From Cucumis sativus (Eukaryota > Streptophyta > Magnoliopsida > Cucurbitales > Cucurbitaceae): 64,000 nucleotides of DNA. A program made the position numbers and the translations under genes. The DNA is taken from NCBI RefSeq assembly GCF_000004075.3, contig NC_026660.2, positions 19,797,837-19,861,836 of the forward strand, given 5' to 3'. Positions 37,693-51,199 of the stretch are shown here, piece after piece; positions within the stretch are counted from its first letter, which is position 1; every line of letters starts with the position of its first letter. A model generated the notes under the pieces. The model did not search any database. It was given only the letters and a program-made list of their open reading frames with translations, and was not told the DNA's origin.

Positions 37693-40600
37693 TTATACTA
37701 CATTTACAGCAAAAAAAGTTCGAACAGAATGTGCAGTGTCCCGCCATGTTATCGACCCGAAGTTGTAGCCGTTTCGAGCCTCCTTCCCGTAAAATGAAAC
37801 TTTGAAAGTCACTTTCTTTACCTTCTCAGAGAAAACAATCTTCCTTGGATTCACTTTCACTATTAAACCCTCTGAAGAATGAACCTTGGCAATGTAAGTG
37901 GCGTCTGGAGCTCCTACATTTGTTACAGTTCTTTCTACTACTTTGGCAGCTTGTTTTCTGTCTAGTTTGGCAATGGAGATGGATGGATAATTGACATTAG
38001 AGATAAGATCTTCTTTTGAAGTTTTCGGACAGGTGAAGTTTTGTTTCAACATAGATCTTATGACCTTGTTTGAATACCCGTAATAACAGAGGAAAAGAAG
38101 ATGATCTTCGTTTGTAGTTTCAAACACCAATCCAGGATTAAGAGCTTTGATGGGACTTATTTCTCCAGCTCCCATCTCATGTGGATTTGAAGGGTTGTCT
38201 GTGGTGTTTCTCATGTATTTCCTTTGATTATCATATTGAGTTGCTGTAAATAGAAATATACGTCAAGAAAAGGGAATCAAACCACTTGATTTCCATGCAT
38301 CTTTCGTCACAATAAACTTAGAAATACATAGAACTTAGGATTTAGGAGAGTAACCTGTTGTCATGAGTGCGGATTTGATCATGGAAGAACTCCAATCGTG
38401 ATATACGGATTTGATGAATGCAGCAGCGCCTGCTACATGTGGGCATGCCATGGATGTCCCTGATTTCATTGCATAATTGGAAGGCTTCTTACCAATTGGA
38501 CCAGTGTCTTCATCACTCTTTGGAATCATAGCTGCTAAAATGGATACTCCTGGAGCCGTGATATCCGGCTGCATTGTAAATTAAATGTCCATCGTTTACC
38601 CAACGTATAGAAATGTGCATTACCAACTAATAGTACAAACTTTGAAGAAAAAAGGTTTAGGAGGAGACCAACCTTGAGAATGTTTTCGGTAAGTGGTGAT
38701 GGCCCTCTCGATGAGAAATAAGCCACAGTAGGAGCAGGTTTGAGTCTTCGAACTTCCACTGTTTTGAGAATTGTGGCTGTTGGATTCCTGTATTGTTTGA
38801 GATTATGGAAGAAGAAAATATTATATCAGAATTAAGATTTAAACATATCAGAAAAAGAAACAAAATACTCAATCTGACGCTTACTTGGTGGAGTTAATGT
38901 ACTCAAGAATCTGAAGACCTTCTGAATTCCCAATTTGTGTAAATGGGAAAATGTTTGAATCCATTGGCACAGATTTTGACGCCTCATTGATCAGAATTAA
39001 CCCCATGGCTTTAGCATCTTGTACAACCAGTTCCTTTATTATCCTTGAAGTACTGAAGTCATCAGAGGCACAAACCACGATCTTGCCAGCAACTTTGGAT
39101 CGATCCAGCGATCCTGGAAAACAATTCCTGTAATCAATGTAATTCTAGCGAGGTTAGCTAATCCAATAGAAAGGGGTAAAAAGCAAGGGGCACGACATTT
39201 CATATTCTGCATAGAGAAAAGAAAAAATTGTTGTTTGGGAGCTAATTTGAAAAACAGATGAATGCTTCTGTTTTCAAAACTACTTTCAAGAGTGGTTTTG
39301 GAGGTAATGTACAAGTAAAATTATCATGCATCAGACCTCCCAAGTTACAAGTGTTTAGAATATTATGAACCTTGCTTCTGATGTGGGTGTGAATTTAGCA
39401 GCAGCGTCCTGTCCGAATACAAGAGGATAAGTCTTTGAGCTAGTAAGATTTGAGAGATTTATAGCAGTCCCCTGAAAAATAGTATAAAATAGATTTATGA
39501 AATTCAAAAAGAGCTTCCTAAACTTCAATATATACATAGAAAGTAAACTTTCATTACAAGTCCTACTTTCCTTTATAGAATTAGCATTTCAATTCATAAT
39601 CAATAGACAGATTTTAGAAACCATAAAAAAGAAAGTATCTTACAGGAAAGGTCTTCCCATTGCCAAGAACCACAGTGGACTGAAAATCCCTGTCAATATT
39701 AGAAGCAGCAACAGTGAAAATCCAAGGAGCAACATTCCCCACAGTGTTAGGGTCAGGGCCATCATTCCCAGCAGAGCAGACAACCAAAACTCCCATTAGT
39801 TGGGCATGGAGTGCTCCAATGGCAATTGGGTCATTCAAATAATCAGATTGAAACAAAGGGGAACCAATCCCAATCGAGATCGAAATGATATCAACACCAT
39901 CCTTAATCGCATCATCAATGGCTTTGAGAATTGCAGCACCAGAGCATCCAACACCAGCACAAACCTTATAGCTTGCAATCCTTGTGGAAGGACTGCCACC
40001 GCCTCTCGCCGTCCCTCTTGCTAAGCCAAAGTAACTTGCATTAGGGACTCTGGCTCCAGCTGCAATCGACGAAGTGTGAGTCCCATGGCCGTGCGAATCC
40101 CTCGGAGTGCCCTTCGGTGGCCCCACATGGCTATCATTCCCATTGAGCTCTACAACATTATAGTATCTTGCACCTATCAACTTCCTACAGACACAAACTT
40201 ATAATTCCATCAGAAACCTTCCCAGCTTCCACTACATTCTCTCTTAGATGAATGATTTGAACGAAGAATTTCAAACTATCTAGACAAAAAGGGGTCAGAG
40301 AGATAATAGAATAATTATAACCTGTTACAATTAGACTTCTTGAAATCAGGTGCCTCCATACAGACTCCTTTCCATTTAGATGGAATTTCTCCAATCCCCT
40401 CATCGTTGAAAGATTGAGACTCCGGAAAAATCCCTAATCCACAACATAAAAAAAATTCAAATTTCGAACTTTATGCGATCAAGTAGGATGAAGATTGAAG
40501 AACCCATGATCGTATTGCAATGAAATAAAAGGGAAGTGAAAATCACCGGTGTCAATGACGCCGACGATGACATCCGATGAACTTGGGTAAGAATGCGGCG

Positions 40601-42586
40601 GAGGAAGCGGCGTGGGAGGGCGGAGGCCGGAGATGGAATCCAAGAAATCCCAAGAACGTGTAGTGTGGAGCTGAAGCGTGGGATCAGGGAACACCGACAC
40701 GATTCCATCAATACCTGTTTGTTACTCCACATTTTTATCAATTTTTCTTTTTCTCTTTCTTTCTTGTTCTAAGAACGAAACATCAAACTATGTCTAAACT
40801 ATTTTCTTTTTTAATATCGAACCATTCTTTGATATTCATCAAATTATATATCTTTTCTAAGAGAATCCAAATTCACTTCCTTTGATTAGTTGATTTTATG
40901 GGCTCAAAAAGGTGAATCAAAACTCTAATGTCTTGATTTTGTCTTTAGTTATCGAAGTGGAGACGCGAGATTTTGAATTTTCAATATTTAGGACAAAATG
41001 TAATGCAAAGAATCATTTGGTTCTTCCAATTGTCAATAGGTTGATTGTTTCATCTTCCAACTTTCAACAAGCAGCTTTTGAGTATGAACGAGGGAAGTTT
41101 GGATTCTTTTCCAATTACTAAAAAGTGTATCAAGTTTGAATCTAATTGGAATGTGTTCTTGAGGAACCAATGTCCTTTTCTTGAGGAATCAAATTCTCCA
41201 TCCTTACTACTTTTTATTCTTTTAGTTTTTCTAATACCTCTAAGGAAAGTTTAATTTATCTTCTTTGGAATAAAAGTCCATACCATATTGTAAAATATTT
41301 AGAAAGAGACGAGAATCTAAGAATATTTTGTCTCTATCAAAAATACTAAACTACGATTGAACTCAAAACTTTGTATTTATAATATAAATAGTCCAAGTCT
41401 TTTTTTTTTTAATCTATTACTATAAAATTAAGATAAATGTGTACACATCTTTGTATGAACTGTTCATAAATGTATGGATTTGGGGTATCATCATACCCGT
41501 GGACCATGTGGAAAAAGCCTTAAAATATACACAAAGAGATGATAAGTTAAGTATCTTTTACCATCAATACAAATCTAGAAAGGAAAAGTAAACTATATAT
41601 ATATTGTTTGGTCCAAAAAATTTATACGTCTCACTCCATGAGTATCGATTTTAAAAATCTCTATCGGATTTACCACTAAGTTGTAATAGTGAGTGTAATG
41701 ATGTTAGAGGGAAAAAAGAGATGAAAAAAATGGTCTAACTACTGCTAAATTTTTATACTCAAGAAATTAAATGGGGAAGACAATATAGATGTTAAACAAA
41801 AAGACAGCTCTTTCTCTTTAATATTGATGGATAAGTTTCATTTAGTTTAGCCCACACATTTCTATTTTTTTTTTCTTTTTCTTTTTATTAGTTTAGTCTT
41901 CATTGAAATTATCAAAATATACAAATTAATATGAAGGGTTTTAAAAACTAAGAAATTAAAAGATGAATGAATAAATTTACCAGAGAGAGAAGAAGCTTCT
42001 TCCTCAGTTAACATAGCTGAAAAGCCTTTGAAAGCATGATGATATTGGTGGATCACCACAGCCCTTGATCCACTCTCTTTCTCTTTCCTATTCAAAAACC
42101 CATTTTAATTCCAATTAAAATACATTAATTCTTGAAGAAACCAATACTCCTTAATTTATTATTATAATATGAAGAAGAAGAAGAAGAAGAAGAAAAAAAA
42201 AAGACCTTGAAGGAATAACAGAGGATAAAAGTTGGAAGTAGTCCAATTCATCACCAGCTGTTTGTTCATCTTCTCCATTTCCCATGTAAACAACATAATG
42301 CTGTACAAAGATCGAATTTTGTGATCAAACCCATCAATATTTTCACAAGAAACCATCTGGGTTTTGTTTCTTTTGGGGGGGAAATGGGTATTTATATGAT
42401 TAATTTAAGAGAAAAATAAAGAAGAATCAATAGAGGGGAATTTGTGTAATCTGTTTAAATTACCTTGAGTGGGAGGTTTTGCAGAGTGGCTATGGAGGAT
42501 GAATTTGCAGAGAGAGGAAGAAGAAGAAGAAGAAGCAGAAGAAGAAGATGATGAAAAAGAAGAAGAAGATGGGAAAAGGAAGCCAT
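37693..42586 (-). CDS. secreted subtilisin-like serine protease (SBT, S8 family)
   Basis: Eleven minus-strand exons (42586-42464, 42300-42206, 42087-41981, 40714-40547, 40433-40322, 40184-39644, 39471-39371, 39127-38885, 38787-38673, 38568-38355, 38243-37693) join in frame to 2370 nt, 789 residues, a normal plant subtilase length. A poly-Leu signal peptide (about 1-27) is followed by an I9 propeptide (about 42-130, from HYVVYMGN to HTTRSWDFL). The catalytic residues are Asp163 (VIDTG), His235 (HGHGTH) and Ser574 (SGTSMACPH), with oxyanion Asn342 (SAGNDG). A protease-associated domain lies between His and Ser, and a fibronectin-III-like tail ends the protein. The enzyme should act in the apoplast, where subtilases process prohormones and cell-wall proteins. 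The intron-rich structure resembles group 5 (SBT5, CO2-response protease-like) rather than the mostly intronless SBT1 group. The sub-group is an inference. Confidence 0.94.
42160..42200. repeat. AAG trinucleotide run in subtilase intron 1/exon 2 border
   Basis: An (AAG)n tract of about 25 bp followed by an A run lies in the second intron of the subtilase gene, just after the exon 2 donor. On the coding strand it is a CTT/T pyrimidine tract. A second, interrupted GAA/AAG run lies within exon 1 (42515-42572) and encodes the signal-peptide leucines. Confidence 0.8.
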
Positions 42587-42619
42587 TGAAGGTGCTTGAA
42601 TGAACTAAATTACTGAGTT

Positions 42620-44960
42620 TAGGACTGAGAATTGGGAAGAAGATATATGAGAAGAGAGATTGAGTGTGGAAGTGGTGGAATTTGGTTGACTAGCAACTAC
42701 TTCTTCTCATTTTTGTAGGCTTTCAACATTAGAGTGAGAGCTTCTTCTTTTCCTTTTTTTGGCCCTTCTTCCAAAGGAAGAATAGAATACATGTTCTTAT
42801 TTATTATTTATATTAATTAGTGTGTGTATGTTTGTGTATAAATATATAGAAGTATAGAATCTATTAAGTTGTTTATGTTTATTATAAATAGCACATCTCT
42901 ACACTTTAGTATATAATCCAATGTCATCGCTTGTGACTATGAAAGGTCTAAGAATTAGAATTTAGATTTGATACGAGTTGGACGTTTTTTTTCTTTTTTC
43001 TTTTTGTATTTTTAAGACTCGACAATAATTTCATGTTATTACTTCTCTAAAATTGTTTCTAAGAATAAATAATACTCTAAAAAACAACTCTATACGTTCT
43101 CTTTCAACGTGTTTTTGTTGTCGGTCATGTATTTCTTAGAAAAAACTTTAGGAGGTCACCCAACATAAAAATACTTCAAACTATAACATGCTTAACTTTT
43201 GAGCTTTTATAATTTAACCATAAAAAAACACTTAATTTATATACGTAGTAGTAATCAATTCTTTCACGTCTTTTTAAACCATATTTTCATATCCTCTAAA
43301 TGTAGTATTGATTCTCTACTTAAACGTTACAACTTAAGTTTTAAACTACCTAACAACATAGAGTATAGATCAATTAGTTTAGGCATATCTATTGATAGGC
43401 CAAACAATTGAGCTCATTTACTTTGAATGGTAAAAGTTCAAAAACTACCCATCTCTTTAAAATACATCGTAATAGAAGAACGGCTATAAGAGATCAAATC
43501 TTTGCATCTCAATTTTGCAACCATTACATCATTAGTCATTCATTACAACTATTCAAGTTGAAGTGGTTACACTTGAAATAGTGTATCATTTTAGTAATAG
43601 ATATAAAACATTCTAATCAAACACTACGACGAACATATGTTATTTCGTGTATGATTTCTATAACGAGAACAAGACAATCTAATAGTAGAGATATATTTGA
43701 ACTAAAAAATGTATTAAAATAAAACTATAAATATATAAAAGTAAATGACTTAATTTAACTCTTTTTTTTTCTAAAATGAGAATCTGCTTTTGAGTTGATT
43801 TTTGGTATTATTATTGGATATCATATAGACCCACATTAATAAATATTATAAACCTTAGCATAAGATGCACAGCTACAATTCAAATCTCCACAATGCCATT
43901 TAACACTTTATTATATATGTCGGTTGCAAATTCATTCTCTCTCTCTTTTTCTTTTCTTTTTTTTTTTCAATTAACCTCATAATTTCTTTCTTTATTATTT
44001 CTAACTATCAAACAATTTTTAATCATTAGAGAAAATATAAATGATAAATTGAATCTATTTATTATACATAGTTATTGATTAAAAATATCAAATAATTACA
44101 TCTAATATGTTATAATATTGTAGTGAAGAAAAAAAATTATATTCTTGCTTTTTATATAGTTAGTTTATATATGAGCAAGAAAAAAGCAAAAGAAAGAGTA
44201 GACTTGAAATGCAAGCATCCAAATTTAATTTCTTTTTTAGAAAAAGAGGAGAGGAAATTTTATTCCTCATAAATTATTTACTTAATGAAACCATGTGCAG
44301 ATTTTCCTTATTTTACTATTTTTGTTGCTTAAGTTTCCTTTATTCTTAGTGATATTCTTCATTGCATGGGCTCTATTTGGCTTCTGCTTCATCTTTCTTT
44401 GCTTTTCTTTTCTTCTTTCTTACATTGAGAGTTGTTTTGGTTATCTTTATTAGCATTGGGAATGCAGGAGAGCAAAGTATCATTTCTAAAATGATTCACT
44501 CTTCTTCGAGTTTAAAGGTGAGATTCCCGGTTGATTCTAACATGAGATCGTGAGATCATCACATGTTTGATATTTGGATATAACTAAATCGGCTCGATTC
44601 AACTTTTTAAAATATCTCAAGCGTTTCGACAAGCATTAGATCCGTGCTAGTTTTGATGTTTTGTGGGCTAAGAGTGAAAATTTTGAACCTCATTGACTAA
44701 AATTTTTAAACCAACTAAATCTCTGTTGGTTGACAATGCTGTTTTCATTACAAAATGGTGGGAGCATGCTAAAACTAAATGAATTTCTACCCTACTTTCA
44801 TGATTTTCTACTGTTTGAATCTCCCTGTCTCAAATTGGTTAAAACATGACTTACGGGAGGCCGATAAACTTCGTCAAAGGCTCTAATACGGTCTAGTACG
44901 GATTTCGATCCCTCATTTTCCAGCAGTGTTGATAAGAGGTGTGCTTGATGCTCCTTTCTT
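42620..44960. other. intergenic; subtilase promoter and TrxZ 3' flank
   Basis: The part near 42600-42900 is the likely promoter and leader of the subtilase gene. The rest is A+T-rich with chance frames only. The final hundreds of bases may hold the 3' untranslated region of the thioredoxin gene. Confidence 0.55.
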
Positions 44961-44966
44961 CATGGT

Positions 44967-47900
44967 TCACATTTCTCTATCAATGATATCTCGCATCATC
45001 TGAATTGGAATGAGACCTTCAGTGCGGATGGCTTCTTTATTTGGATCCGGGCTAATGAAGAAAAGTGTAGGCAGTCCTCTTACCTGAAACCAAGCATTTA
45101 ACTCAGATTTACCTTTGTAGAGAAATGGGTAAGAACAAAGACAATATCTTTCATGACCAACTTTGCGGGAAATCGAGGAAGTTAAGGAGAAAGGAGTGGT
45201 GTATTTTTACCTGCATATCTCGTGAAAATTCATACTCATCATCTGTATCAACCTTAATGATCATTGCATTGTTCTCATACTCTACAGCGAGCTGCAATAC
45301 GAGCTACAAGTTAGCTAATATATCCATGATTTCCAAAATGAAAAAGTTGTAACAGCACGTTACAGCTACAGCTTCATCCAACTCCAAATGTTAATCTATG
45401 ATCATAGTTAATATTAGATAATACCATGAACTAAACAATTCCTAGATCATCGACATATGCAAACAAAATCTTTTTACGAGTCATCTATTATTAACAGATT
45501 CATGAGCAATACAAATATTGAATACTATGCCAATTGATGCAGGGGATGAACAGATGGTTGACCGCTACAAATTGAATAGCAAGACCAAAGCCTTCATAAA
45601 CAAAAATCAATAGTAAAAGTAGAGTAAAATCTCAGACGTGACTCGTACCACAACGAAATAATGCAGCTTTATATTCATTGCCATTTCTATAACATCAACT
45701 AACTGAACTAAATCTAGAAGTTGTAAATGCAATCCTGAATGAGCAAAATATGATCAACATGACATCTAAAATATTATTGTAATGTTTCCAGACCACCGAG
45801 AGAGTTGCAGTCCCATTTAGTTCAGGTATCAACGGTTTGCACCTGAAGTACTTCAAAGGCAACTCCTAACTATATGTTTCAATTAAAAACAGTAAGAAAC
45901 GAGCATGGGCATAATGAGTAACAATATTATCACCAACCAACTGCATAACATAAGGAATATGCTAAGAACAAACCAAAATACCCGGCCAACTTTCGAGAGT
46001 GTCAGTAACCTCTCTCCCTAACCCACCAATAATTCCCAGAACAGTGATGATTCCCTCCCGAAAAACTCTCACTAACCTCACAATTCCCAGGATAATAGTG
46101 ATCCCCGCTGAAAATATTTCTTGTACCAGTAACACCACCCCATTCCCCACGTCCCACTAACTTTTGTTCGATGAATCACCTTCTTACCCTTCCTATGGTT
46201 GGTATACACTATTGGTGGGTCCATAAAGAATTTGCTTGAGCAAACCACAACTTTTATCCAGAAAATATAAATGAATAAATAAACAAAAGGATGCGAAAGA
46301 ATTATCCAATCAAATCCAACTTTATTGAAGCAAGTTAAGAACTACAATCTTGTAGAAAATCCAAGTATGCTACAAGGCATGAAATGTAAATGCAACTAAG
46401 ATGCAGCTGTGACCTCTCAGCTCCTTTGTCAACTCACAGTTTCTTGATAAAAAAAAAAAAGAAAGAACACATGTGCACACATAAAAAGGCAAGCCTTCTA
46501 TGCGAGTACGAGACGTAAAGAATGCTCAACACTCAAATCTGCTAAAACCACAAGTTCTTGTGAAAAGCTAAGACTACCAATAACGATTTGATTCTGCAAC
46601 AAGCAGGCTTAATAATCAAACACCTCAATTAATCAAAACAAAGACTAACTTTCCACATATGAGAACTAGCTGGAAAGAACAGATTGTATGGACTAGGATT
46701 TTCCCTTTCAGTGGACTGTAAGACAGCAAGATAGGAGTAAGTATACTAACAACAGATGCAATGGCCAGTTTGAGATACACCGATTGCAAGCAAGGAGATC
46801 AAATTTATCAACTAGCCACACTGATTGCTTCCTCCTGCAGTTTAAAACGAATTGTTTCTTATTCCAAGCTACCCAACACCAAGGCTAGACCACCACAAGA
46901 GACCAACCACTATATTACAGAATCATGTAAATGAATAGCCCAAATCGCAAGAATCCTACCACTAACCAAACTATCTGCAGTAATTTTCATGTATAAATAG
47001 CTTGAATGTCTTAACCAATCCCTCTTTGGTGTCCACACATCAAGCACATTTTCTTCTTTACCAGAATCATATGAAAGCACATCCCCGTCAAAACTAAAAG
47101 GGGAAATGTGATCTATACTAGATATTAGAAAGGCCACCAAATATAAATGACTTTCTCATTTTAATAATGATGTGCTCAAAGGTATTTATACACGCATGAG
47201 AAAGAATAATTAGTTACAAGAAGCTAACAGTATGTAACTGTTTAATACGATAAGGCTTTAGCACTCCTATAACCACGAAATTACAACCAAATGACATTCA
47301 TATATTGATTCTACCACTAACCACAAAAGCATAAGCCAGATAACTTGGTATCTTCGATCTCTCGTATACATACAAATGTAGCTCCCTCTCACTTATAGGT
47401 TTAATGGGTACAAGACTCAGCAATGATTATCAATATCAACTGAAAAGAAAATGACGTTGTACAAGTTTGAACACAAGAGCTACTAATACACTGCTATCAT
47501 TTTTTACCACCACAAAATCCAAAACCCTAAGCTAAAGCTAATGGATCCATACATACACGAAACTGAAGCATTTCCATTTAAATGTGAATTCATACAAAAA
47601 TTCAATGTAATTAGACATACCATTTCAAGTTCTTGAGCCATTAGAATGCAGGGTCCACACCATGTTGCATAGAAATCGATTATAAGCGGCACATTTCTTT
47701 CCCCCTTCACCAACTCCTGCACTTCGGCAGCTGTCATCTTCTTCTGCAAGTAAACCCCACACCAAAAACAATTGAAAAGCAAAAACAAAAACAAGCACAC
47801 GTAAGAAAATAAAGGAAAGTAAGCAAAACAGGTAGAAGAAAACGCAAGTGTACCACAAGATAATCGTCATGGATGTACTTTCCTTTAGGGGGTTCGCACA

Positions 47901-48084
47901 AAATCCTTCTTGGAGTGGGTGAGAGTGAGAAGGGTCTGCTGGAAGAAGAAAGAAGCGGACTTTGATGATGGGTCTTTGAGGATGAGAAAGGAATTGAAAT
48001 GGAAGGTCGAATGGAGGTAAAATTACATATGGGGAAGAGATTAGAGGTGACTTGAAGGGTTTTTTGGGGTTGTAAAACAGCCAT
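44967..48084 (-). CDS. CITRX: thioredoxin z / CITRX, plastid thioredoxin-like protein
   Basis: Four minus-strand exons (48084-47854, 47743-47621, 45291-45211, 45083-44967) join to 552 nt, 183 residues, the length of known TrxZ/CITRX proteins. The first 60-odd residues are Ser/Thr-rich with few acidic residues, fitting a chloroplast transit peptide. The mature part has the active site WCGPC (105-109), the cis-proline loop RGLPT and the family's C-terminal sequence FFISPDPNK with TEGLIPIQM. TrxZ associates with the plastid-encoded RNA polymerase complex and with fructokinase-like proteins and is needed for plastid gene expression. The tomato protein CITRX was named as an interactor of the Cf-9 resistance protein. 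The middle intron is 2.3 kb, long for this gene, and holds low-copy repeat-like sequence. Confidence 0.95.
45960..46150. repeat. two imperfect internal copies in the TrxZ intron
   Basis: Segments beginning CTAACCCACCAATAATTCCC (about 46018) and CTAACCTCACAATTCCCAGG (about 46074) are imperfect copies of one unit of roughly 55-57 bp. The stretch is more C-rich than the rest of the intron. The 62-codon frame across it has no recognisable similarity. Confidence 0.5.
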
Positions 48085-48189
48085 TTACGATGGGGTAGAC
48101 GAAGGAGAATAGTTCAAAGCTCTGCAGTCGACGGGGAATGGCTTCCCCAATGGATATGGTTCGTTGTTTGGGCGCTGGGAGAAAATCGA

Positions 48190-49940
48190 CAGCACCACTG
48201 CCCGATCCAAATGCCTTCACTTACCTTTCAATTTTTTTATTTTACAAAAAATAAAGGGGAAAAATACTTTCTTTACAAATAGAAAACACAATTTTAAGTT
48301 TTGTTTTGATTTTGTTTCTTCCTTTTAAAAAGTTGTTAGATTAGTATTTATGAATAATTTTTAAAATGTTACAACTTTATTCAGATTTGAGTTTCATTCC
48401 AATAAAAATTTGATAATGAAGTTAATCATAATTTCCGGTCCAAAAATTCAAACTAGAAAACAAGAACTTTTGAATCTAAGAAAATTAACACTTTCTATCA
48501 CTAACTTAGATACTAATTTAGATCAAACTAAGAAATTGTTAAGATCAAATATCTAAAAGCAATATTTGGAAATTTTGTTTTAAATTAAAACACTTCACAA
48601 TCATATTTGTTCAAAATCAGATTGAATGGTTAGAATACATTTTATCACAAGAATTTTAAGTAGAAAATCTGAATATGAGATTTTCATTTTCACTCCTCAA
48701 CAGTCTAATTCCAAATAGAAGAGTAAAAGAGAAAATTCTAACCTATTGAATAAAATTTTAAAATGTCAAAAGTAAAATCTTAAAGAAACCCTTCATCTTC
48801 CAAAACTATCTTCCAAAACTATCATCTCCACATTTTAATTTGATAATTTAAAAGTTATCGTTTCACATTTTTCTTAAAACAATAAATCAAAGATAGAAAT
48901 AACTAAAATCAGCCCTAGATTTTAATTTTGTTACGTTATTTTTTCGATTCAATAGAGATTGTTTAAGTAATAGAGTGGATACATGTTTAAAGTGTTTATT
49001 GTGATTCTCATAATCGAAATAGTTTATAAAAGTCAGAGTAAATAATAAAGTGATAGAAAAAATGTTTAAAGTCATAGGGATTACATATTAAGTCTAAATG
49101 CTCAAAAACATTAAAAAAGAAAAAAAGAATGTTTAATACAAAATTAAGCTCAAAGTAATGAAATTAAAATAGAGAGAACTTACAAAATCAGCTAAAAGTC
49201 AATTAATTTTCTTTTTCATTATTTTTCCACTTATAGACACTTTTTTTTGTCAAATTTGGATGTACAATGCAAATAATCAATCTTATGATTTGATAATCAT
49301 TTCTGTCTACAACTAATCAATTCAACTTCTAAAGTGGTCTGAAAAATAAATTTAGTCAAATACTTTACTTAAAAAAATAAAAAATTAAACTGTGTCTTTG
49401 ATTAACTCATTGATCTAAATTTCATAGGTTGAAAAATGTACAAATTAAATAGCCACAAACTAAACTCTTAATCCTTTTATACAAACTTCATAGGCTTTTT
49501 CTAGTTGCTCATCTAACACATCCACCCAAGCAAGTGAAACATTTGAGTGTACCCTACTCGACTTGACATCGATCTCAATCAACTTCAGAAAGAAAAAAAG
49601 TTCATCATAAATCTCATATTTATGTTGTTTTGTTCACTCAATTCAACAAATGACAAAGTCGGAAGGATTATTCCTTTTTCTAATAAACCCCTCAATAATA
49701 TTACATTTTAATGTTCGTGTATCATTTTCACGAACCAATCTCAGCACAACCCACGTAAATTTGTAAGAGTGATTCTCCTATTTGCGAAATAGAATTGTAC
49801 ATATAAGAAAAAAGAAGAGAAAAATGATGTGGGAATTTGGGAATGAATAAGCACAGCAAATTGGTAAAAAATTGAATCATTCGTTGATTCTTCCAATGTT
49901 CATCAAACTTAACTTCAACCATATAAGCTCTAGGAAGAAG
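48190..49940. other. intergenic, no gene seen
   Basis: This A+T-rich region lies upstream of the TrxZ gene and downstream of the ARM-repeat gene. The part next to 48084-48250 is the likely TrxZ promoter. No coding region could be supported. Confidence 0.6.
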
Positions 49941-50170
49941 AGGTTACACATCAAAGATCAGTCACAACAGATTCAAATTTTCCAATTACATGAAAACTTG
50001 TGGAATGCAGCTGATGAATATAGGTAGAATTTTCATTTTCTATCTTTAATTTGTACATAGAATTTGTTCGATCTAGGGGAAAAGAATCAATCTGATGTTA
50101 TACAAATAGGGTGGAGAAGCAGTAATCGATCAATCTATCAATCAAAGAGAGAGCAAGGTGAAAGAAGAAG

Positions 50171-51127
50171 CTATTCAGAGCATGGATTTATCAAACGATT
50201 CAATTGCAAATCGTCAAATACTTTACCATCAATGCCGCCACTTGCAACCATCTTCAACAATTCCACCGCCTTGGTTTTCCCCTTCTCGCTGCCGTTCACA
50301 GCCACATCCGCAATCTCGCTCAAGATTCCAGATCCTAAATCCTTCACATCTTCCGCCGCCCTATCGCCGCCCCATTTAGCTAAATTCAACAACGCCGATA
50401 CCGCGTTCTCCTTCGTTCTCAAACTCGAACCAGTCCCCGAATCCAACAAATCCACCAAAACCCCCAATCCAGAAACCCTACGAAATGCCAATTCGCTCTC
50501 TTCACATCCCGCCACCTGCGCAACCACCGCCGACGCATCTTCGACAATCCCAGCGTGACCGCCGACCACAACCAAAGAGAATAGCGGCGGAATCACCCCA
50601 AGATCTACCATAGTAGATCGATTGGACTGGTGAAGCGCAATTCCAAACAACGCTTTCAAAGCATCCTTAATGGATCTCTGAGGAGATTTCCTATACTTAA
50701 GAATATCAACAAGAGAATAGATTATATCACGCTTGGAACCAATAATCGGGCGGTACTCATCCACAACGAGAAGACTATGAAGAGTGGCAGCACAGGATTG
50801 AACAGCAGAGGAGGAGGAAGAGGAATTATGGTGGCTAAGCACATGAGAAATCGCATCGAGAAGGCCGTGAGTGGACATTAAGGCTTCACGCGAAGATATA
50901 GAGAGGTTGAGAAGCGTAGCGGCGGCGTCTTCTTGGGGAAGGTGAGAAGAGGAATACAGAGTTTCAGACAAATAAGGAAGAGCACCGGCATGGACGATGA
51001 GAGAACGGCTTTGGGCGTCGTTTTTGGTCATCAATCGAAGCTCGGACAAGGATTCGCATCGGATTTGCTCGGAGACGGAGCTGAGGCGAGAGACTAAAGT
51101 GGAAACTGCACGGCCCTTAACCTCCAT
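50171..51127 (-). CDS. armadillo-repeat protein, PUB4-like but lacking a U-box
   Basis: One intronless frame encodes 318 residues made almost entirely of armadillo-type helical repeats. Typical phrases are AGALPYLSETL, AAATLLNLSIS, LGVIPPLFSLV, EDASAVVAQVAG and ENAVSALLNLAKWGG. The repeats resemble the ARM region of plant U-box ligases such as PUB4, but no U-box precedes them: the frame starts with MEVKGRAVSTLVSRLSSVSE. ARM domains bind protein partners, so an adaptor or regulator role is likely, but no specific partner can be named. There is no signal peptide or membrane segment. The coding sequence is richer in G+C than its flanks. The start is the first Met of a long open frame. Confidence 0.88.
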   Translation of the reverse strand: MEVKGRAVSTLVSRLSSVSEQIRCESLSELRLMTKNDAQSRSLIVHAGALPYLSETLYSSSHLPQEDAAATLLNLSISSREALMSTHGLLDAISHVLSHHNSSSSSSAVQSCAATLHSLLVVDEYRPIIGSKRDIIYSLVDILKYRKSPQRSIKDALKALFGIALHQSNRSTMVDLGVIPPLFSLVVVGGHAGIVEDASAVVAQVAGCEESELAFRRVSGLGVLVDLLDSGTGSSLRTKENAVSALLNLAKWGGDRAAEDVKDLGSGILSEIADVAVNGSEKGKTKAVELLKMVASGGIDGKVFDDLQLNRLINPCSE

Positions 51128-51199
51128 AATGGAATGGAATGGAAACGAAGAATCCGAAAGGAATTTGAAGGGGAAAATAAAATGGATTGGGTCGAAGGA

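Noticed and set aside
45962-46150. 62-codon hydrophobic frame in the TrxZ intron
   Set aside because: It lies over an internally repeated non-coding block and matches no known family.
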